Counted from the first letter of the stretch, positions 24,520 through 33,447 are shown. The stretch: DNA of 64,000 nt from an uncultured Eubacteriales bacterium (GCA_900547405.1 URGL01000006.1:1-64000); one strand, 5' to 3'. Numbers and translations: made by a program. Notes: generated by a model not told the origin, from the sequence alone.

Positions 24520-25503
24520 TTATCTTTCTTCTCTGAAATAGGGCACACCCAGGCTCTCCGGAGGCTGGTTCTCCCGCTTGTTGCGCATAGAGGTCAGCAC
24601 CAGGACCACAATGGTGACCACATAGGGCAGCATCTTGTAGAGCTCCTTGACCGCCAGATTCGTGCCGGTGGGCAGGAACAGGTGCAGGATATAGAGACCA
24701 CCAAAGAGCATAGAGCTGAAGATTCCCACATTGGGCCGCCAGATGGTGAAGATCACCAGGGCGATGGCCAGCCAGCCCCGGTCCCCGAAGGCATCGTTGG
24801 ACCAGACGCCGCAGGCGTAGTCCATGACGTAATACAGCCCGCCCAGCCCTGCGATCATGCTGCCAATACAGGTGGCCATGTATTTATACCGGGAGATGTT
24901 GATGCCCGCCGCGTCAGCGGTGGCGGGGCTTTCGCCCACGGCCCGGAGCTGCAGACCCACCCGGGTCTTTTTCAGCACATAGGAAGCGATCAGCGCAATG
25001 GCAATGGCCACATAGGCCAGGAAACCGTAGCTGAGAAACAGCTTGCCGAAGACACCGGTGGTTTCCGCCAGGGGCAGACTCTTGCGGAAATAGCTGGAGG
25101 TAGCGGACAGGGCGATCGAGGGCACCTCTGCCTTGGTGAGCTTAATGAGGGAGCCGCCAAAGAAGTTGCCAAAGCCTACGCCGAAGGTGGTCATGGCCAG
25201 GCCCGTTACGTTCTGGTTGGCCCGAAGGGTCACCGTAAGGAAGCAGTAGAGAAGGCCCATCAGCAGGGATCCCAGCAGACAGCAGATCAGCGGGATCAGC
25301 ACCGCCAGGGTGCCGTTCATATTGCCGGACTGCTCGTAGAAGAAGGCCCCGATGACACCGCAGATACCGCCAACATACATAATGCCGGGAATACCCAGGT
25401 TCAGGTTGCCGGACTTCTCCGTCAGGGTCTCGCCGGTGGAGCCGTAAAGCAGTGGGATGCTCTGCATGACGGCTCTTGGGAAAAAGGAAACAAAATCAAA
25501 CAT
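24520..25503 (-). CDS. ABC transporter permease, nucleoside/BMP class
   Basis: 327 residues, about nine helices. The opening (MQSIPLLYGSTGETLTEKSGNLNLGIPGIM) is the signature of the second permease of BmpA-type importers. A late DRGWLAIALVIF motif lies near the ATPase-coupling loop. Its start overlaps the first permease by 8 bases. Works with the other permease, the double ATPase and the BMP lipoprotein to import nucleosides or similar purine compounds. Confidence 0.93.
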   Translation of the reverse strand: MFDFVSFFPRAVMQSIPLLYGSTGETLTEKSGNLNLGIPGIMYVGGICGVIGAFFYEQSGNMNGTLAVLIPLICCLLGSLLMGLLYCFLTVTLRANQNVTGLAMTTFGVGFGNFFGGSLIKLTKAEVPSIALSATSSYFRKSLPLAETTGVFGKLFLSYGFLAYVAIAIALIASYVLKKTRVGLQLRAVGESPATADAAGINISRYKYMATCIGSMIAGLGGLYYVMDYACGVWSNDAFGDRGWLAIALVIFTIWRPNVGIFSSMLFGGLYILHLFLPTGTNLAVKELYKMLPYVVTIVVLVLTSMRNKRENQPPESLGVPYFREER

Positions 25504-26602
25504 TCTTCTTCTCCTCCTTCCGGTTTTCTTTCAGGAAATTCAGCTTGTAGCTGATAAAGAATTCGCTTCCGATGATGAAGAACAGAATGATGCCCGTCAG
25601 GATATCTCCAAAGGAGTGGTTCAGGGAGTAGATCGTGGAGATCTCGCTGGCTCCCCGGTCCAGAAACACCAGCAGCAGGCTTGTAAAGACCATGCCAAAG
25701 GGATTGAACTTTGCCAGCCAGGCCACCATAACGGCGGTGAAGCCCCGGCCGCCGGCAATGGTGGTGGTAATGGTGTGATCCGTACCGCCTACCAGCAGGA
25801 GCCCCGCCAGGCCGCAGATCGCGCCGGAGAGGAACATGGTGCGGACAATGACCTTGCCGACCTTGATGCCCACATATCGGGCGGTGCGCTCACTTTCGCC
25901 TACCACGGCAATCTCGTAGCCCTGCTTGGACCGGGTCAGATAGAAATACATAATGACTGTCAGCACCGCTACCACCAGGATATTCAGCAGGTACTTGTAA
26001 GTGCCGATCTGAGGCAGCCAGCCGGCCTCCGTAGACTGGTTGATAATGCCGATCTTACCGGCTCCCTTGGGCACCTCCCAGAGAATGACGAAGTAGGCAA
26101 CCAGCTGGGTTGCCACATAGTTCATCATCAGGGTGAACAGGGTCTCATTGGTATTCCACTTGGCCTTGCAGATGGCAGGCACCGCGCCCCAGATACCACC
26201 GGCAACGCAGGCGGCCACCACCATCACGGCAATGAGCAGCCAATTGGGGAGCTGATCGCCCAGCAAAATCATACAGGCAGCGGTAGCAAGGCCGCCGATG
26301 AGGATCTGGCCCTCGCCGCCCACGTTCCAGAACCGCATCTTAAAGGCGGGAGTCACCGCCAGAGAAACGCAGAGAAGGATCGCCAGGTTCTGCCCCAGGA
26401 TCCACAGTTTCCGGGGGGTGCCGAAGGCACCGGCGAACATGGTCTTGTAAACCCCCACCGGGTCCTCCCCGGTCAGGGCGGTGGTCACCACGGCGCAGAC
26501 GATAAGCGCCAGCACAATCGCCGCCCCCCGGATGGCCCAGGCCCCATACCAGGGCAGGCTGTCCCGCTTGGAGATGTGCATTACACTGCTTTGTTTAGCC
26601 AT
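25496..26602 (-). CDS. ABC transporter permease, nucleoside/BMP class
   Basis: 368 residues. Family motifs: LCVSLAVTPAFKMRFWNVGGEGQILIGG and GGRGFTAVMVAWLAKFNP, the latter near the coupling helix. Ten or so helices. Its start overlaps the ATPase gene by 8 bases and its end overlaps the second permease, giving translational coupling through the operon. The basic C terminus (LKENRKEEKKNV) is cytoplasmic. Confidence 0.93.
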   Translation of the reverse strand: MAKQSSVMHISKRDSLPWYGAWAIRGAAIVLALIVCAVVTTALTGEDPVGVYKTMFAGAFGTPRKLWILGQNLAILLCVSLAVTPAFKMRFWNVGGEGQILIGGLATAACMILLGDQLPNWLLIAVMVVAACVAGGIWGAVPAICKAKWNTNETLFTLMMNYVATQLVAYFVILWEVPKGAGKIGIINQSTEAGWLPQIGTYKYLLNILVVAVLTVIMYFYLTRSKQGYEIAVVGESERTARYVGIKVGKVIVRTMFLSGAICGLAGLLLVGGTDHTITTTIAGGRGFTAVMVAWLAKFNPFGMVFTSLLLVFLDRGASEISTIYSLNHSFGDILTGIILFFIIGSEFFISYKLNFLKENRKEEKKNV

Positions 26603-28130
26603 TGGTCTTTCCTCCCAACCGAGTCATCATCATGCCGACCTCCGGCTTCTGGGCGGTGCGCCCATCTACCAGGCCGCTGACCTTGCCGCCGCAAAGCACC
26701 AGAATCCGGTCGCAGAGCTCCAGCAGCACATCCAGGTCCTCGCCCACGAAGACAACCGCCACACCGGCCTTCTTCTGCTTGTTGATCAGGTCGTAGATGG
26801 TGTAGGAGGAATTGATGTCCAGGCCCCGGACAGCGTAGGCCGTCAGAAGCACCGTGGGCGCTGCCGCGATTTCCCGGCCCACCAGAACCTTCTGCACGTT
26901 GCCGCCGGAAAGTCGGCGGACGGGGGTGCTGACGCCGGGGGTATTGACCTCCAGCTCCTTCACCACCTGCTCAGCCAGCTTCTTCGGGTCCTTTCGGTCG
27001 GTAAACCAGGACTTGCCCTTGCGGAAAGACCGGAGCATCATGTTGTCCGTCAGGTCCATGGAGCCCACCAGGCCCATGCCCAGCCGGTCCTCCGGGACAA
27101 AGGACAGGGACACACCCATAGAGGCAATGGCCGTGGGGTCCTTGCCGATGAGCTCCTCCCGGGTGCCGTCATCCTCCACGTAGCTGATCGAGCCGGAGTC
27201 CACCTTCTGCAATCCCGCAATGGCCTCCAATAGCTCCTTCTGGCCGCAGCCGGAAATACCGGCAATGCCCAGGATCTCTCCGGAGTTGGCGGTAAAGGAT
27301 ACGTCCTCCAGCTTGACGGTACCCTCCTGGTCCTTGACCGTCAGGTTCTTCACTTCAATTCTGGGCTTGGGATCCACAGGCTCCGGCCGGTCGATATTCA
27401 GCGTTACCGGACGGCCCACCATCATGTTGGTCATGTCCTGGGCGGAGGTCCGCTTGGTCAGCATATCTCCTACAAACTGGCCGTGGCGCAGGATGGCCAC
27501 CCGGTCAGACAGGCTCTCCACCTCGTGCATCTTGTGGGTGATGATGACAATGGCCTTGCCGTCGTCCCGCATGGCCCGGAGCACCGCAAAGAGCTTGTCG
27601 GTCTCCTGGGGAGTCAGCACGGCGGTGGGCTCATCCAGGATCAGGATATCCGCTCCCCGGTAGAGGACCTTCACGATCTCCACCGTCTGCTTCTGGGAAA
27701 CGGACATATTGTAGATCTTTTGATTGGGGTCCACATCAAAGCCGTAGGCGTCGCAGATGGCCTTGACCTTCTTCGCCACCTTGTTCATATCCAGCCGCCC
27801 CGGCTCCTTCAGGCCCAAGACAATGTTCTCCGCGGCGGTGAGCACATCCACCAATTTAAAATGCTGGTGGATCATGCCGATGCCGTAGGAGAATGCGTCC
27901 TTCGGGGAGCGGATCAGGGCCTCTTTTCCGTCAATAAAGATCTGTCCCTCGTCAGGGAAATAGATGCCGGAAAGCATATTCATGAGGGTGGTCTTGCCGC
28001 TGCCGTTTTCGCCCAGCAGGGCCAGGATCTCCCCCTTGTAAATGTCCAGCCACACCCGGTCGTTGGCCAGGGTGGAGCCGAAGCGCTTGGTGATATCCCG
28101 CATCTGAACTGCCGCTTGTTTCTCTTCCAA
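26595..28130 (-). CDS. ABC transporter ATP-binding protein (duplicated NBD), nucleoside/BMP class
   Basis: 511 residues with two nucleotide-binding domains. The first has Walker A GENGSGKTT, signature MSVSQKQT and Walker B LILDEPTAV. The second is the usual degenerate partner: GISGCGQKE for Walker A, LSGGNVQKV signature, and AYAVRGLD for Walker B. Start is TTG at 28130, eight bases after AAAGGAG; the longer in-frame extension has no ribosome site. It follows the lipoprotein gene after a stem-loop region, which probably lowers expression relative to the binding protein. Confidence 0.94.
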   Translation of the reverse strand: MEEKQAAVQMRDITKRFGSTLANDRVWLDIYKGEILALLGENGSGKTTLMNMLSGIYFPDEGQIFIDGKEALIRSPKDAFSYGIGMIHQHFKLVDVLTAAENIVLGLKEPGRLDMNKVAKKVKAICDAYGFDVDPNQKIYNMSVSQKQTVEIVKVLYRGADILILDEPTAVLTPQETDKLFAVLRAMRDDGKAIVIITHKMHEVESLSDRVAILRHGQFVGDMLTKRTSAQDMTNMMVGRPVTLNIDRPEPVDPKPRIEVKNLTVKDQEGTVKLEDVSFTANSGEILGIAGISGCGQKELLEAIAGLQKVDSGSISYVEDDGTREELIGKDPTAIASMGVSLSFVPEDRLGMGLVGSMDLTDNMMLRSFRKGKSWFTDRKDPKKLAEQVVKELEVNTPGVSTPVRRLSGGNVQKVLVGREIAAAPTVLLTAYAVRGLDINSSYTIYDLINKQKKAGVAVVFVGEDLDVLLELCDRILVLCGGKVSGLVDGRTAQKPEVGMMMTRLGGKTNG

Positions 28131-28158
28131 GTAGGTCACTCCTTTGTATTTGAATGCC

Positions 28159-28231
28159 GCAAAGGGCAACGCGGCGAATCTTCACTGCGCTGCCCTTTGC
28201 AGCATTCCCGGGGCCCCAAAAGGGCCCTGGG
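28159..28231 (-). other. Intercistronic stem-loops between BMP lipoprotein and ATPase genes
   Basis: Two hairpins: GCAAAGGGCA/TGCCCTTTGC (10 perfect pairs, 28159-28200) and a CCCGGGGCCC/GGGCCCTGGG stem (28207-28231). No strong T-run follows, so they are likely mRNA-stabilising or partial attenuators that favour the lipoprotein. Confidence 0.6.
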
Positions 28232-28242
28232 ATAAAACTGTT

Positions 28243-29511
28243 TTAGAATGCGGTATCCAGCAGGTTGATGCCGTCGATCTTCAGGTCGAAGTAAGGAGCG
28301 GAACGCTTGGTGGATTCCTGGAAAGCGCCATCCTCGATGACCTCGGTATCGGGGGTGTAGGCGGCATCGGTGTCCACGTCGGCCATGTAGGATTCCACAG
28401 CCTTGCCTTCCACGGTGAAGGTGGTGGTGTCGAAGACCTTGGTGGTACCGGCCTCGATGGCAGCCTTGACCTCTTCCAGCTTCTCAGCGGTGCCGGCAGC
28501 GCAGGCAGCCTCGTTGATGTCGGTCAGGACCACGGAGCCGGTCTCGATGGTGCCGGTCCAGTCGGCGGGGATCGCCTCACCGTTCTTGACGCAGTTCACA
28601 ACGAACTCATAGTAAGGAGCCCAGTTGATGCGGGAAGAGACCAGGAAGGTGTTGGGGCAGGCGGCAACGGTGGAGCCGTTGTAGGAAACGTTGGGCACAC
28701 CGGCGGTCTCGCAAGCGGTGGGAGCGCCCATGGAGTCGGCGTGCTGGGAGATCAGCTTGCAGCCGTTCTGGATCAGCTTATTGGCGCCTTCCTTCTCGGC
28801 GGTCTCATCGTACCAAGAGCCGGTGAAGGTCACGTCCATGGTGACGGAGGGGCAGACGGACTTGGCACCCAGATAGAAGCTGGTGTAGCCGGAAACGACT
28901 TCGGCATAGGTGAAGGCACCCACGTAGCCCATCTTGGCTTCCTCAGCGGTGAATTCGCCCTTCTCGATCATCTCGTTCAGCTTCAGACCGGCAGTCACAC
29001 CGGCCAGATACCGGCCCTCGTAGATGGCGGCAAAGGCGTTGTGGTAGTTGCTCAGACCCTCGGTGTGGGCCTTGGTGCCGGTGGAGTGGCAGAACTGCAC
29101 ATCGGGGAACTCCTTGGCGGCCTGGATGATGTAATCCTCGTGGCCGAAGGAGTCGGCGAAGATGATGTTGCAGCCGGCATCGGCCAGCTCGCAGGCAGCA
29201 TCATAAGCTTCCTGGCCCTCAGGAATGTTGGTGCGGAACAGGTACTGATCTTCGGTCAGGCCCAGGGCGGCAATGGCCTCCTTGGCACCGTTCATGAAGT
29301 TCAGGTCGTAGGTGGAGTTCTCGTCGTGCAGGAAGATGAAGCCCAGCTTCACATCGGCAACGGCAGCGGGAGCCTGGGTTTCCGCCGCGGCAGTGGTCTC
29401 GCCGGCCTCAGCGGCAGCGGCAGTGGTAGCGGGGGCCTCGGTCTTGGAGCCGCAGGCGGCCAGGCCTAAGACCATCACAAGGACCAATGCCAGAGAAAGG
29501 ATCTTTTTCAT
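28243..29511 (-). CDS. BmpA-family substrate-binding lipoprotein
   Basis: 422 residues. Signal peptide with lipobox LAAC (Cys20), then an Ala/Thr/Glu-rich linker (25-65) and the BMP fold: LGFIFLHDENSTYDLNFMNG, IIFADSFGHEDYIIQAAKEFPDVQF, and MGYVGAFTYAEVVSGYTSFYLGA. These lipoproteins bind purine nucleosides or related ligands outside the membrane and hand them to the permeases. AGGAGG supports the ATG at 29511. First gene of a four-gene operon; xpt lies upstream on the same strand, which fits purine salvage. Confidence 0.95.
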   Translation of the reverse strand: MKKILSLALVLVMVLGLAACGSKTEAPATTAAAAEAGETTAAAETQAPAAVADVKLGFIFLHDENSTYDLNFMNGAKEAIAALGLTEDQYLFRTNIPEGQEAYDAACELADAGCNIIFADSFGHEDYIIQAAKEFPDVQFCHSTGTKAHTEGLSNYHNAFAAIYEGRYLAGVTAGLKLNEMIEKGEFTAEEAKMGYVGAFTYAEVVSGYTSFYLGAKSVCPSVTMDVTFTGSWYDETAEKEGANKLIQNGCKLISQHADSMGAPTACETAGVPNVSYNGSTVAACPNTFLVSSRINWAPYYEFVVNCVKNGEAIPADWTGTIETGSVVLTDINEAACAAGTAEKLEEVKAAIEAGTTKVFDTTTFTVEGKAVESYMADVDTDAAYTPDTEVIEDGAFQESTKRSAPYFDLKIDGINLLDTAF

Positions 29512-29542
29512 GTTTCTTTTTCCTCCTAAAAAATTATGTGTA

Positions 29543-29558
29543 AATTGCTGTCGCAATT
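29543..29558. promoter_or_regulatory. Short inverted repeat upstream of the BMP operon
   Basis: AATTGC at 29543-29548 and GCAATT at 29553-29558 around TGTC, within the presumed promoter region (CATAAT lies next to it). Candidate operator only; the -35 is not clear. Confidence 0.3.
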
Positions 29559-29577
29559 AACAACCGGATCTGAATAC

Positions 29578-29695
29578 CCTCTCCTTGGGAGAGGGTGGCA
29601 GGGCGAAGCCCTGACGGGTGTGGGGCGGAACAAAGTCCAACCCTATGCCGCCCCTCATCCACCGCTGCGGCGGTCCCCCTTCCCCCAAGGGAAGG
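29578..29695. repeat. Interspersed palindromic repeat (full copy)
   Basis: About 118 bases bounded by two hairpins: CCCTCTCCTTGGGAGAGGG on the left and CCTTCCCCCAAGGGAAGG on the right, with GGCAGGGC, GCCCTGACGGGTGTGGGG and CCGCCCCTC between. It matches 31845-31961 over most of its length and sits 9 bases past the xpt stop. Confidence 0.8.
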
Positions 29696-29704
29696 TCAGG
29701 GGTT

Positions 29705-30277
29705 TTATCTCCGGAAGGTAATGGAATCGTCCGTCATGCTCTCCACAATCGCAAGCGACTCCACCCGCACTCCCTGGGCCCGGAGGGCGTCACCGCCGCC
29801 CTGGAAGCCCTTTTCAATGGCGATGGCCGCGCCTACCGTAGTGGCCCCGGCCTGCCTGACCAGGTCCGTCAGGCCAATGAGGGCCTTGCCGTTGGCAAGG
29901 AAATCATCCACCAGCAGCACCCGGTCGTCCTTCGTCAGGTATTCGCTGCTGACTACAATGGTATAATCGGTGCCATGGGTATAGGAATGAACGACGGAAG
30001 TATAAACCGCCCCGTCCACATTGCTGGACTTGTGCTTTTTGGCAAAGAGCATAGGCACATCCATTTCCAGAGCCACAGCCGCGGCAATGGCAATGCCGGA
30101 GGACTCAATGGTCAGCACCTTGTTGACCCCCTGTCCTTCGTAGAGCCGGGCGATCTCCTTGGCCATCCGGCCCAGAAAAGGCACATCGATCTGCTGATTG
30201 AGGAAGCTGCCGACCTTCAGGATCCCGCCGGGGAGCACCTTGCCTTCCTCCAAAATCTTCTGTTCCATCTCTTTCAT
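29705..30277 (-). CDS. xpt: Xanthine phosphoribosyltransferase
   Basis: 190 residues, family length. It converts xanthine (and PRPP) to XMP in purine salvage. It opens MKEMEQKILEEGKVLPGGILKV and has the PRPP loop VLLVDDFLANGKA. The N-terminal LNQQIDVPF and the ESSGIAIA segment fit Xpt rather than Hpt. A purine riboswitch with a terminator controls the leader, as in Bacillus xpt. It lies just upstream of the BMP-type importer on the same strand, supporting a purine uptake and salvage unit. Confidence 0.94.
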   Translation of the reverse strand: MKEMEQKILEEGKVLPGGILKVGSFLNQQIDVPFLGRMAKEIARLYEGQGVNKVLTIESSGIAIAAAVALEMDVPMLFAKKHKSSNVDGAVYTSVVHSYTHGTDYTIVVSSEYLTKDDRVLLVDDFLANGKALIGLTDLVRQAGATTVGAAIAIEKGFQGGGDALRAQGVRVESLAIVESMTDDSITFRR

Positions 30278-30302
30278 TCTTCCGGTGCTCCTTTGTCATC
30301 AA

Positions 30303-30337
30303 AATAATAAATCCGTGAGCGAAACCCAGGCCCACGG
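30303..30337 (-). terminator. Riboswitch-controlled terminator in the xpt leader
   Basis: On the minus strand CCGTGGGC pairs with GCTCACGG (one G-T wobble), loop of nine, then ATTTATTATTTT. It lies between the purine aptamer and the xpt ribosome site. Confidence 0.75.
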
Positions 30338-30400
30338 AAAGAGGAATCGCCTTCCAATACCACAGAAATGCAGACTCAGGAACGCGATTTTTTCATCTTT

Positions 30401-30466
30401 ACCAATGGTCACAACTTTTGGCGTTGCGGTAGAAACTTTCGGGCCATAAACCGAAATTACATCAGT
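30401..30466 (-). ncRNA. Purine (guanine-type) riboswitch aptamer
   Basis: Minus-strand order: P1 5' strand ACTGATG, TAAT, P2 TTCGG/CCGAA closing the TTTATGG loop, J2/3 AAGTTTCTACC, P3 GCAAC/GTTGT around GCCAAAA, J3/1 with GACCAT, and P1 3' strand CATTGGT. The J3/1 pyrimidine at the specificity position is C, which indicates guanine (hypoxanthine) rather than adenine. All invariant parts of the family are present. Confidence 0.9.
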
Positions 30467-30485
30467 TTTTTCACTTGTTGTGACC

Positions 30486-30514
30486 ATGGTAATCCAAAAT
30501 CCGTCATTTGTCAA
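30486..30514 (-). promoter_or_regulatory. xpt: xpt promoter
   Basis: TTGACA and TACCAT on the minus strand with 17-base spacing, about 20 bases upstream of the aptamer. The -10 is only fair. Confidence 0.6.
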
Positions 30515-30717
30515 CATGTCGGAAAGGGCTTTCTCTATTTTTTCCTTTTCCTACAAAAATCCTCCGGTTTCCCGTTCATTTTTGATTCAAAAATAAGGGC
30601 TGTGTTCTCCTGCCGTGGAGCCTCCGGGATTCCTCAAATTTTTCCCAAACGGATGTGTACTTTTGTCCCGGAATATGCTATAGTAGCGGCAGAATCAGAA
30701 AGGATGGTGCATTCCCA

Positions 30718-31731
30718 ATGAATTACAGTGAAGTGATGGCCGCTGCCCGGGGCAATATGGGCAAGTGCAAGGCCTGCCCTGTGTGCAATGGTCTGGCCTG
30801 CCGGAACACCGTGCCCGGTCCCGGTGCCAAAGGCGTAGGCGACACCGCCATTCGCAACTACGAGATGTGGCAGCGGATCCGGGTCAACATGGATACCCTC
30901 TGCCCTTACGGCGAGGCGGACACCCGCTTCACCCTCTTCGGGCGGACCTTTGCGGCCCCCCTGTTTGCCGGTCCCGTAGGAGCGGTGACCATGCACTACA
31001 GCGACCTTTATAACGACCAGACCTACAACGCCGCCCTGGTCAGCGGCTGCGCCAAGGCCGGCATTGCCGCCTTCACCGGCGACGGTCTGGACGCCAACGT
31101 CATGGTCCAGGCCACCAAGGCCATCGGCGAGGTTTGCGGCCTGGGCGTGCCCACCGTGAAGCCCTGGAACCTGGAGCTCATTCAGGAAAAAATGGCCATG
31201 GTCAAGGCGTGCGGCGCTTTTGCCGTAGCCATGGACGTGGATGCCGCGGGGCTGCCCTTCCTGCGGGGCATGAATCCCCCGGCAGGAAGCAAAACCGTGG
31301 AGCAGCTGCGCCAGATCAAGGCCATTGCCGGGCTGCCCTTCATCGTCAAGGGCGTGATGACCGTCAAGGGCGCCCTCAAGTCCCTGGATGCCGGTGCCGA
31401 TGCCATCCTGGTGTCCAATCACGGCGGCCGGGTGCTGGACGGCTGCCCCGCCACGGCAGAAGTCCTTCCGGAAATCGTAGAAGCCGTCGAAGGCCGGGTG
31501 CCGGTCCTGGTAGACGGGGGCATTCGCAGCGGCACGGATATCTTTCGGGCCCTGGCATTGGGTGCCCAGGCCGTGGTCATTGCCCGGCCCTATGTCTGCG
31601 CCGTCTACGGCGGCGGCGCAGAGGGTGCCGTAGCCCTGACGGAGAAGCTGAGAAACGAGCTGGCCGACACCATGCAGATGTGCGGTGTCCACAGCCTGGC
31701 CGAAATCGACCGGAGCTGCGTGAGGATGTAA
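30718..31731 (+). CDS. FMN-dependent alpha-hydroxy-acid oxidase family protein
   Basis: 337 residues, TIM-barrel of the lactate/glycolate oxidase family. The catalytic region SNHGGRVLDG carries the His and Arg that abstract the proton, and the phosphate-binding turn VDGGIRSGTDIFRALALGA follows. The N terminus has an added GKCKACPVCNGLACRN cluster of four Cys, seen in clostridial members and possibly metal-binding. Substrate unknown. ATG at 30718 is in a weak context; AAAGGATGG lies 11 bases upstream. Transcribed divergently from xpt, with a terminator after it. Confidence 0.88.
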   Translation: MNYSEVMAAARGNMGKCKACPVCNGLACRNTVPGPGAKGVGDTAIRNYEMWQRIRVNMDTLCPYGEADTRFTLFGRTFAAPLFAGPVGAVTMHYSDLYNDQTYNAALVSGCAKAGIAAFTGDGLDANVMVQATKAIGEVCGLGVPTVKPWNLELIQEKMAMVKACGAFAVAMDVDAAGLPFLRGMNPPAGSKTVEQLRQIKAIAGLPFIVKGVMTVKGALKSLDAGADAILVSNHGGRVLDGCPATAEVLPEIVEAVEGRVPVLVDGGIRSGTDIFRALALGAQAVVIARPYVCAVYGGGAEGAVALTEKLRNELADTMQMCGVHSLAEIDRSCVRM

Positions 31732-31746
31732 GCCTACATAGCGGCA

Positions 31747-31787
31747 CAGCCACCCCGTTCGATTCAGAATCGGGGTGGCTGGTTTTT
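31747..31787 (+). terminator. Terminator of the hydroxy-acid oxidase gene
   Basis: CAGCCACCCCG pairs with CGGGGTGGCTG and is followed by GTTTTTTATT. Confidence 0.93.
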
Positions 31788-31844
31788 TATTGTCTGCCAG
31801 GCAGTGCTGAAGTCGAGCAGCCCAGGACGGATGAGGGGGCAAAA

Positions 31845-31961
31845 CCCTCTCCTGGGAGAGGGTGGCAGGGCGAAGCCCTGACGGGTGTGGGGCAGTGCCG
31901 AGCCGGACCTGGTACCGCCCCTCTTCCGGCCCCGGGGGGGCCACCTTCCCCCAGGGGAAGG
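31845..31961. repeat. Interspersed palindromic repeat (full copy)
   Basis: Second full copy: left hairpin CCCTCTCCTGGGAGAGGG, GGCAGGGCGAAGCCCTGACG, CCGCCCCTCTTCCGG, right hairpin CCTTCCCCCAGGGGAAGG. Differs from 29578-29695 mainly in the centre. Lies 21 bases past the PAP2 gene stop. Confidence 0.8.
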
Positions 31962-31982
31962 CATCCTCCGGCGGGGGTTGGA

Positions 31983-32654
31983 TTACTTTTGAAGCTTCTT
32001 TTTCCAATACGTATGGAATACAATTCCCTCCGCCAGCAGTCCCACAGGGATAGCTGCCATCACATCGATGAAGGAGTGCTGCTTGACCGCCATGGTGGAG
32101 AAGCTGATGAGGACTGCGGCGAAGGCCACAAAGGCCTTCCAGCCCCTGCTTGCCTTTTTCTCCTTCAGCCAGCAGGAGGCAATGCCGATGGAGTAGGCCA
32201 CATGGAGGCTGGGACAGACCCCGGTAGGCGTGTCGAAGGCATAGATAAAGGCCGCCACATGAGTGAAGAGATTGTTCCGCTCAAAGCTTGCGGGCCGCAG
32301 GTCCTGGTAGCTGGGGTAGAGGATATACACCACCATAGCCACGGCTTGGGTGATCATGATGAAGATCTGGAAATTCCTGAAGTTCTCCACATCGTACAGG
32401 AGAAAATACACCAGAGTGACTGCAGTCAGCAGGAACCAGAAGCAGTAGGGGATAAAAAAGAACTCGTTGAAGGGGATCCAATCGTCTACAACGCTGTGCA
32501 TCAGGTGACATTTTTCCACAGGAATGAGATTTTCTGTAAGGAAATAGAGAAGAAAATACACCAGCCAGCCCCCAAGGAGCTTCAGGTGGGAGAATTGGGG
32601 GTCATTCAGCTTGGAAAACCGGAAGTCCCGGTAATCAACCATTGGTTTCGTCAT
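31983..32654 (-). CDS. PAP2-superfamily membrane phosphatase/phosphotransferase
   Basis: 223 residues, six helices. Phosphatase motifs C2 and C3 appear as TGVCPSLHVAYS and KQHSFIDVMAAIP, giving the catalytic His pair and the Asp. The form (no full KxxxxxxRP at the start but an RPASFERNN segment) resembles the AUR1/inositol-phosphotransferase branch. It probably dephosphorylates or transfers phospholipid head groups. It overlaps plsC by 20 bases, so the pair forms a lipid unit. Confidence 0.85.
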   Translation of the reverse strand: MTKPMVDYRDFRFSKLNDPQFSHLKLLGGWLVYFLLYFLTENLIPVEKCHLMHSVVDDWIPFNEFFFIPYCFWFLLTAVTLVYFLLYDVENFRNFQIFIMITQAVAMVVYILYPSYQDLRPASFERNNLFTHVAAFIYAFDTPTGVCPSLHVAYSIGIASCWLKEKKASRGWKAFVAFAAVLISFSTMAVKQHSFIDVMAAIPVGLLAEGIVFHTYWKKKLQK

Positions 32655-33411
32655 GAAGGATTGCCTCCGTAGAAAGATTGGTGCGGTAGTCCTTTTTGGG
32701 GATGTTGGGATAGGGCACCACGATATGCTCCGGCTGGCTGACGGCGATGGCCGTAATGGATTCCATCAGCTCCCGGCAGATGCGCCGACGCTCTTCGGCA
32801 ATGGGCCTGGTGCTGTCATAGCGAATGGGCTTTCCAAAGAAGGCCTTGCGGAGCCTGGGTGCCAGATACATGGGCACGAAGCAGACCTCTTTGCCCGTCT
32901 TTTTGTAGTAGAGCTTGGCTACGTCAATAAAATTCTCCTGGAACGCGCAGAGGATCTGGTTGTAGCCCTTTTTGCACTCCGGGAAGATAATAATGTGGCT
33001 GCCCTCACTCAGCTTCCGGATGGTGGCGCGGAAGGTAGCGATGACCCGGGTGTCGTGGTATACAGCAATGGTATCGCCGCAGCGCATGACGGCAGAAATC
33101 GGAAGGGCGATGATGTAGGACACCAGCCGGAACAAAGGATGCAGGAGGGCCGGTTTTTCGTCCCAGAAATCGTGATAGGTATAATCCGGAACCTCTTTGG
33201 CGTTCATCATCTGTCCGGCACACCAGATAGACCGTTTTCCCGGGAAATAGAGCTCACTGAAGATGGGGCCATGGGCCTGGGAGTGGTTGCCCACCACAAT
33301 GGCAGACTCCTCCGGCAGATTCTCCAGCCCCTCGATGGTATACCGGGGGTAAAATATCCATACCAGCCGCCACACGATTTTATAAAAAAACCGTTCTGCC
33401 CATTGTTTCAC
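32635..33411 (-). CDS. 1-acyl-glycerol-3-phosphate acyltransferase (PlsC) family protein
   Basis: 258 residues. The acyltransferase box is NHSQAHGP, a variant of NHxxxxD with Pro/His in place of Asp, and the later FPECKKG corresponds to the FPEG motif. It has one N-terminal hydrophobic patch. The changed motif leaves doubt over standard PlsC activity; another acyl acceptor is possible. Start is GTG at 33411, eight bases after GGAGG. It is co-transcribed with the PAP2 gene. Confidence 0.8.
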   Translation of the reverse strand: MKQWAERFFYKIVWRLVWIFYPRYTIEGLENLPEESAIVVGNHSQAHGPIFSELYFPGKRSIWCAGQMMNAKEVPDYTYHDFWDEKPALLHPLFRLVSYIIALPISAVMRCGDTIAVYHDTRVIATFRATIRKLSEGSHIIIFPECKKGYNQILCAFQENFIDVAKLYYKKTGKEVCFVPMYLAPRLRKAFFGKPIRYDSTRPIAEERRRICRELMESITAIAVSQPEHIVVPYPNIPKKDYRTNLSTEAILHDETNG

Positions 33412-33447
33412 AGCCGATTCCTCCTCTTTCTTCCCATTATCGGTGCC

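Noticed and set aside
30299..30517. 72-codon minus-strand frame upstream of xpt
   Set aside because: It covers the purine aptamer and its terminator; the conserved RNA structure explains the sequence.
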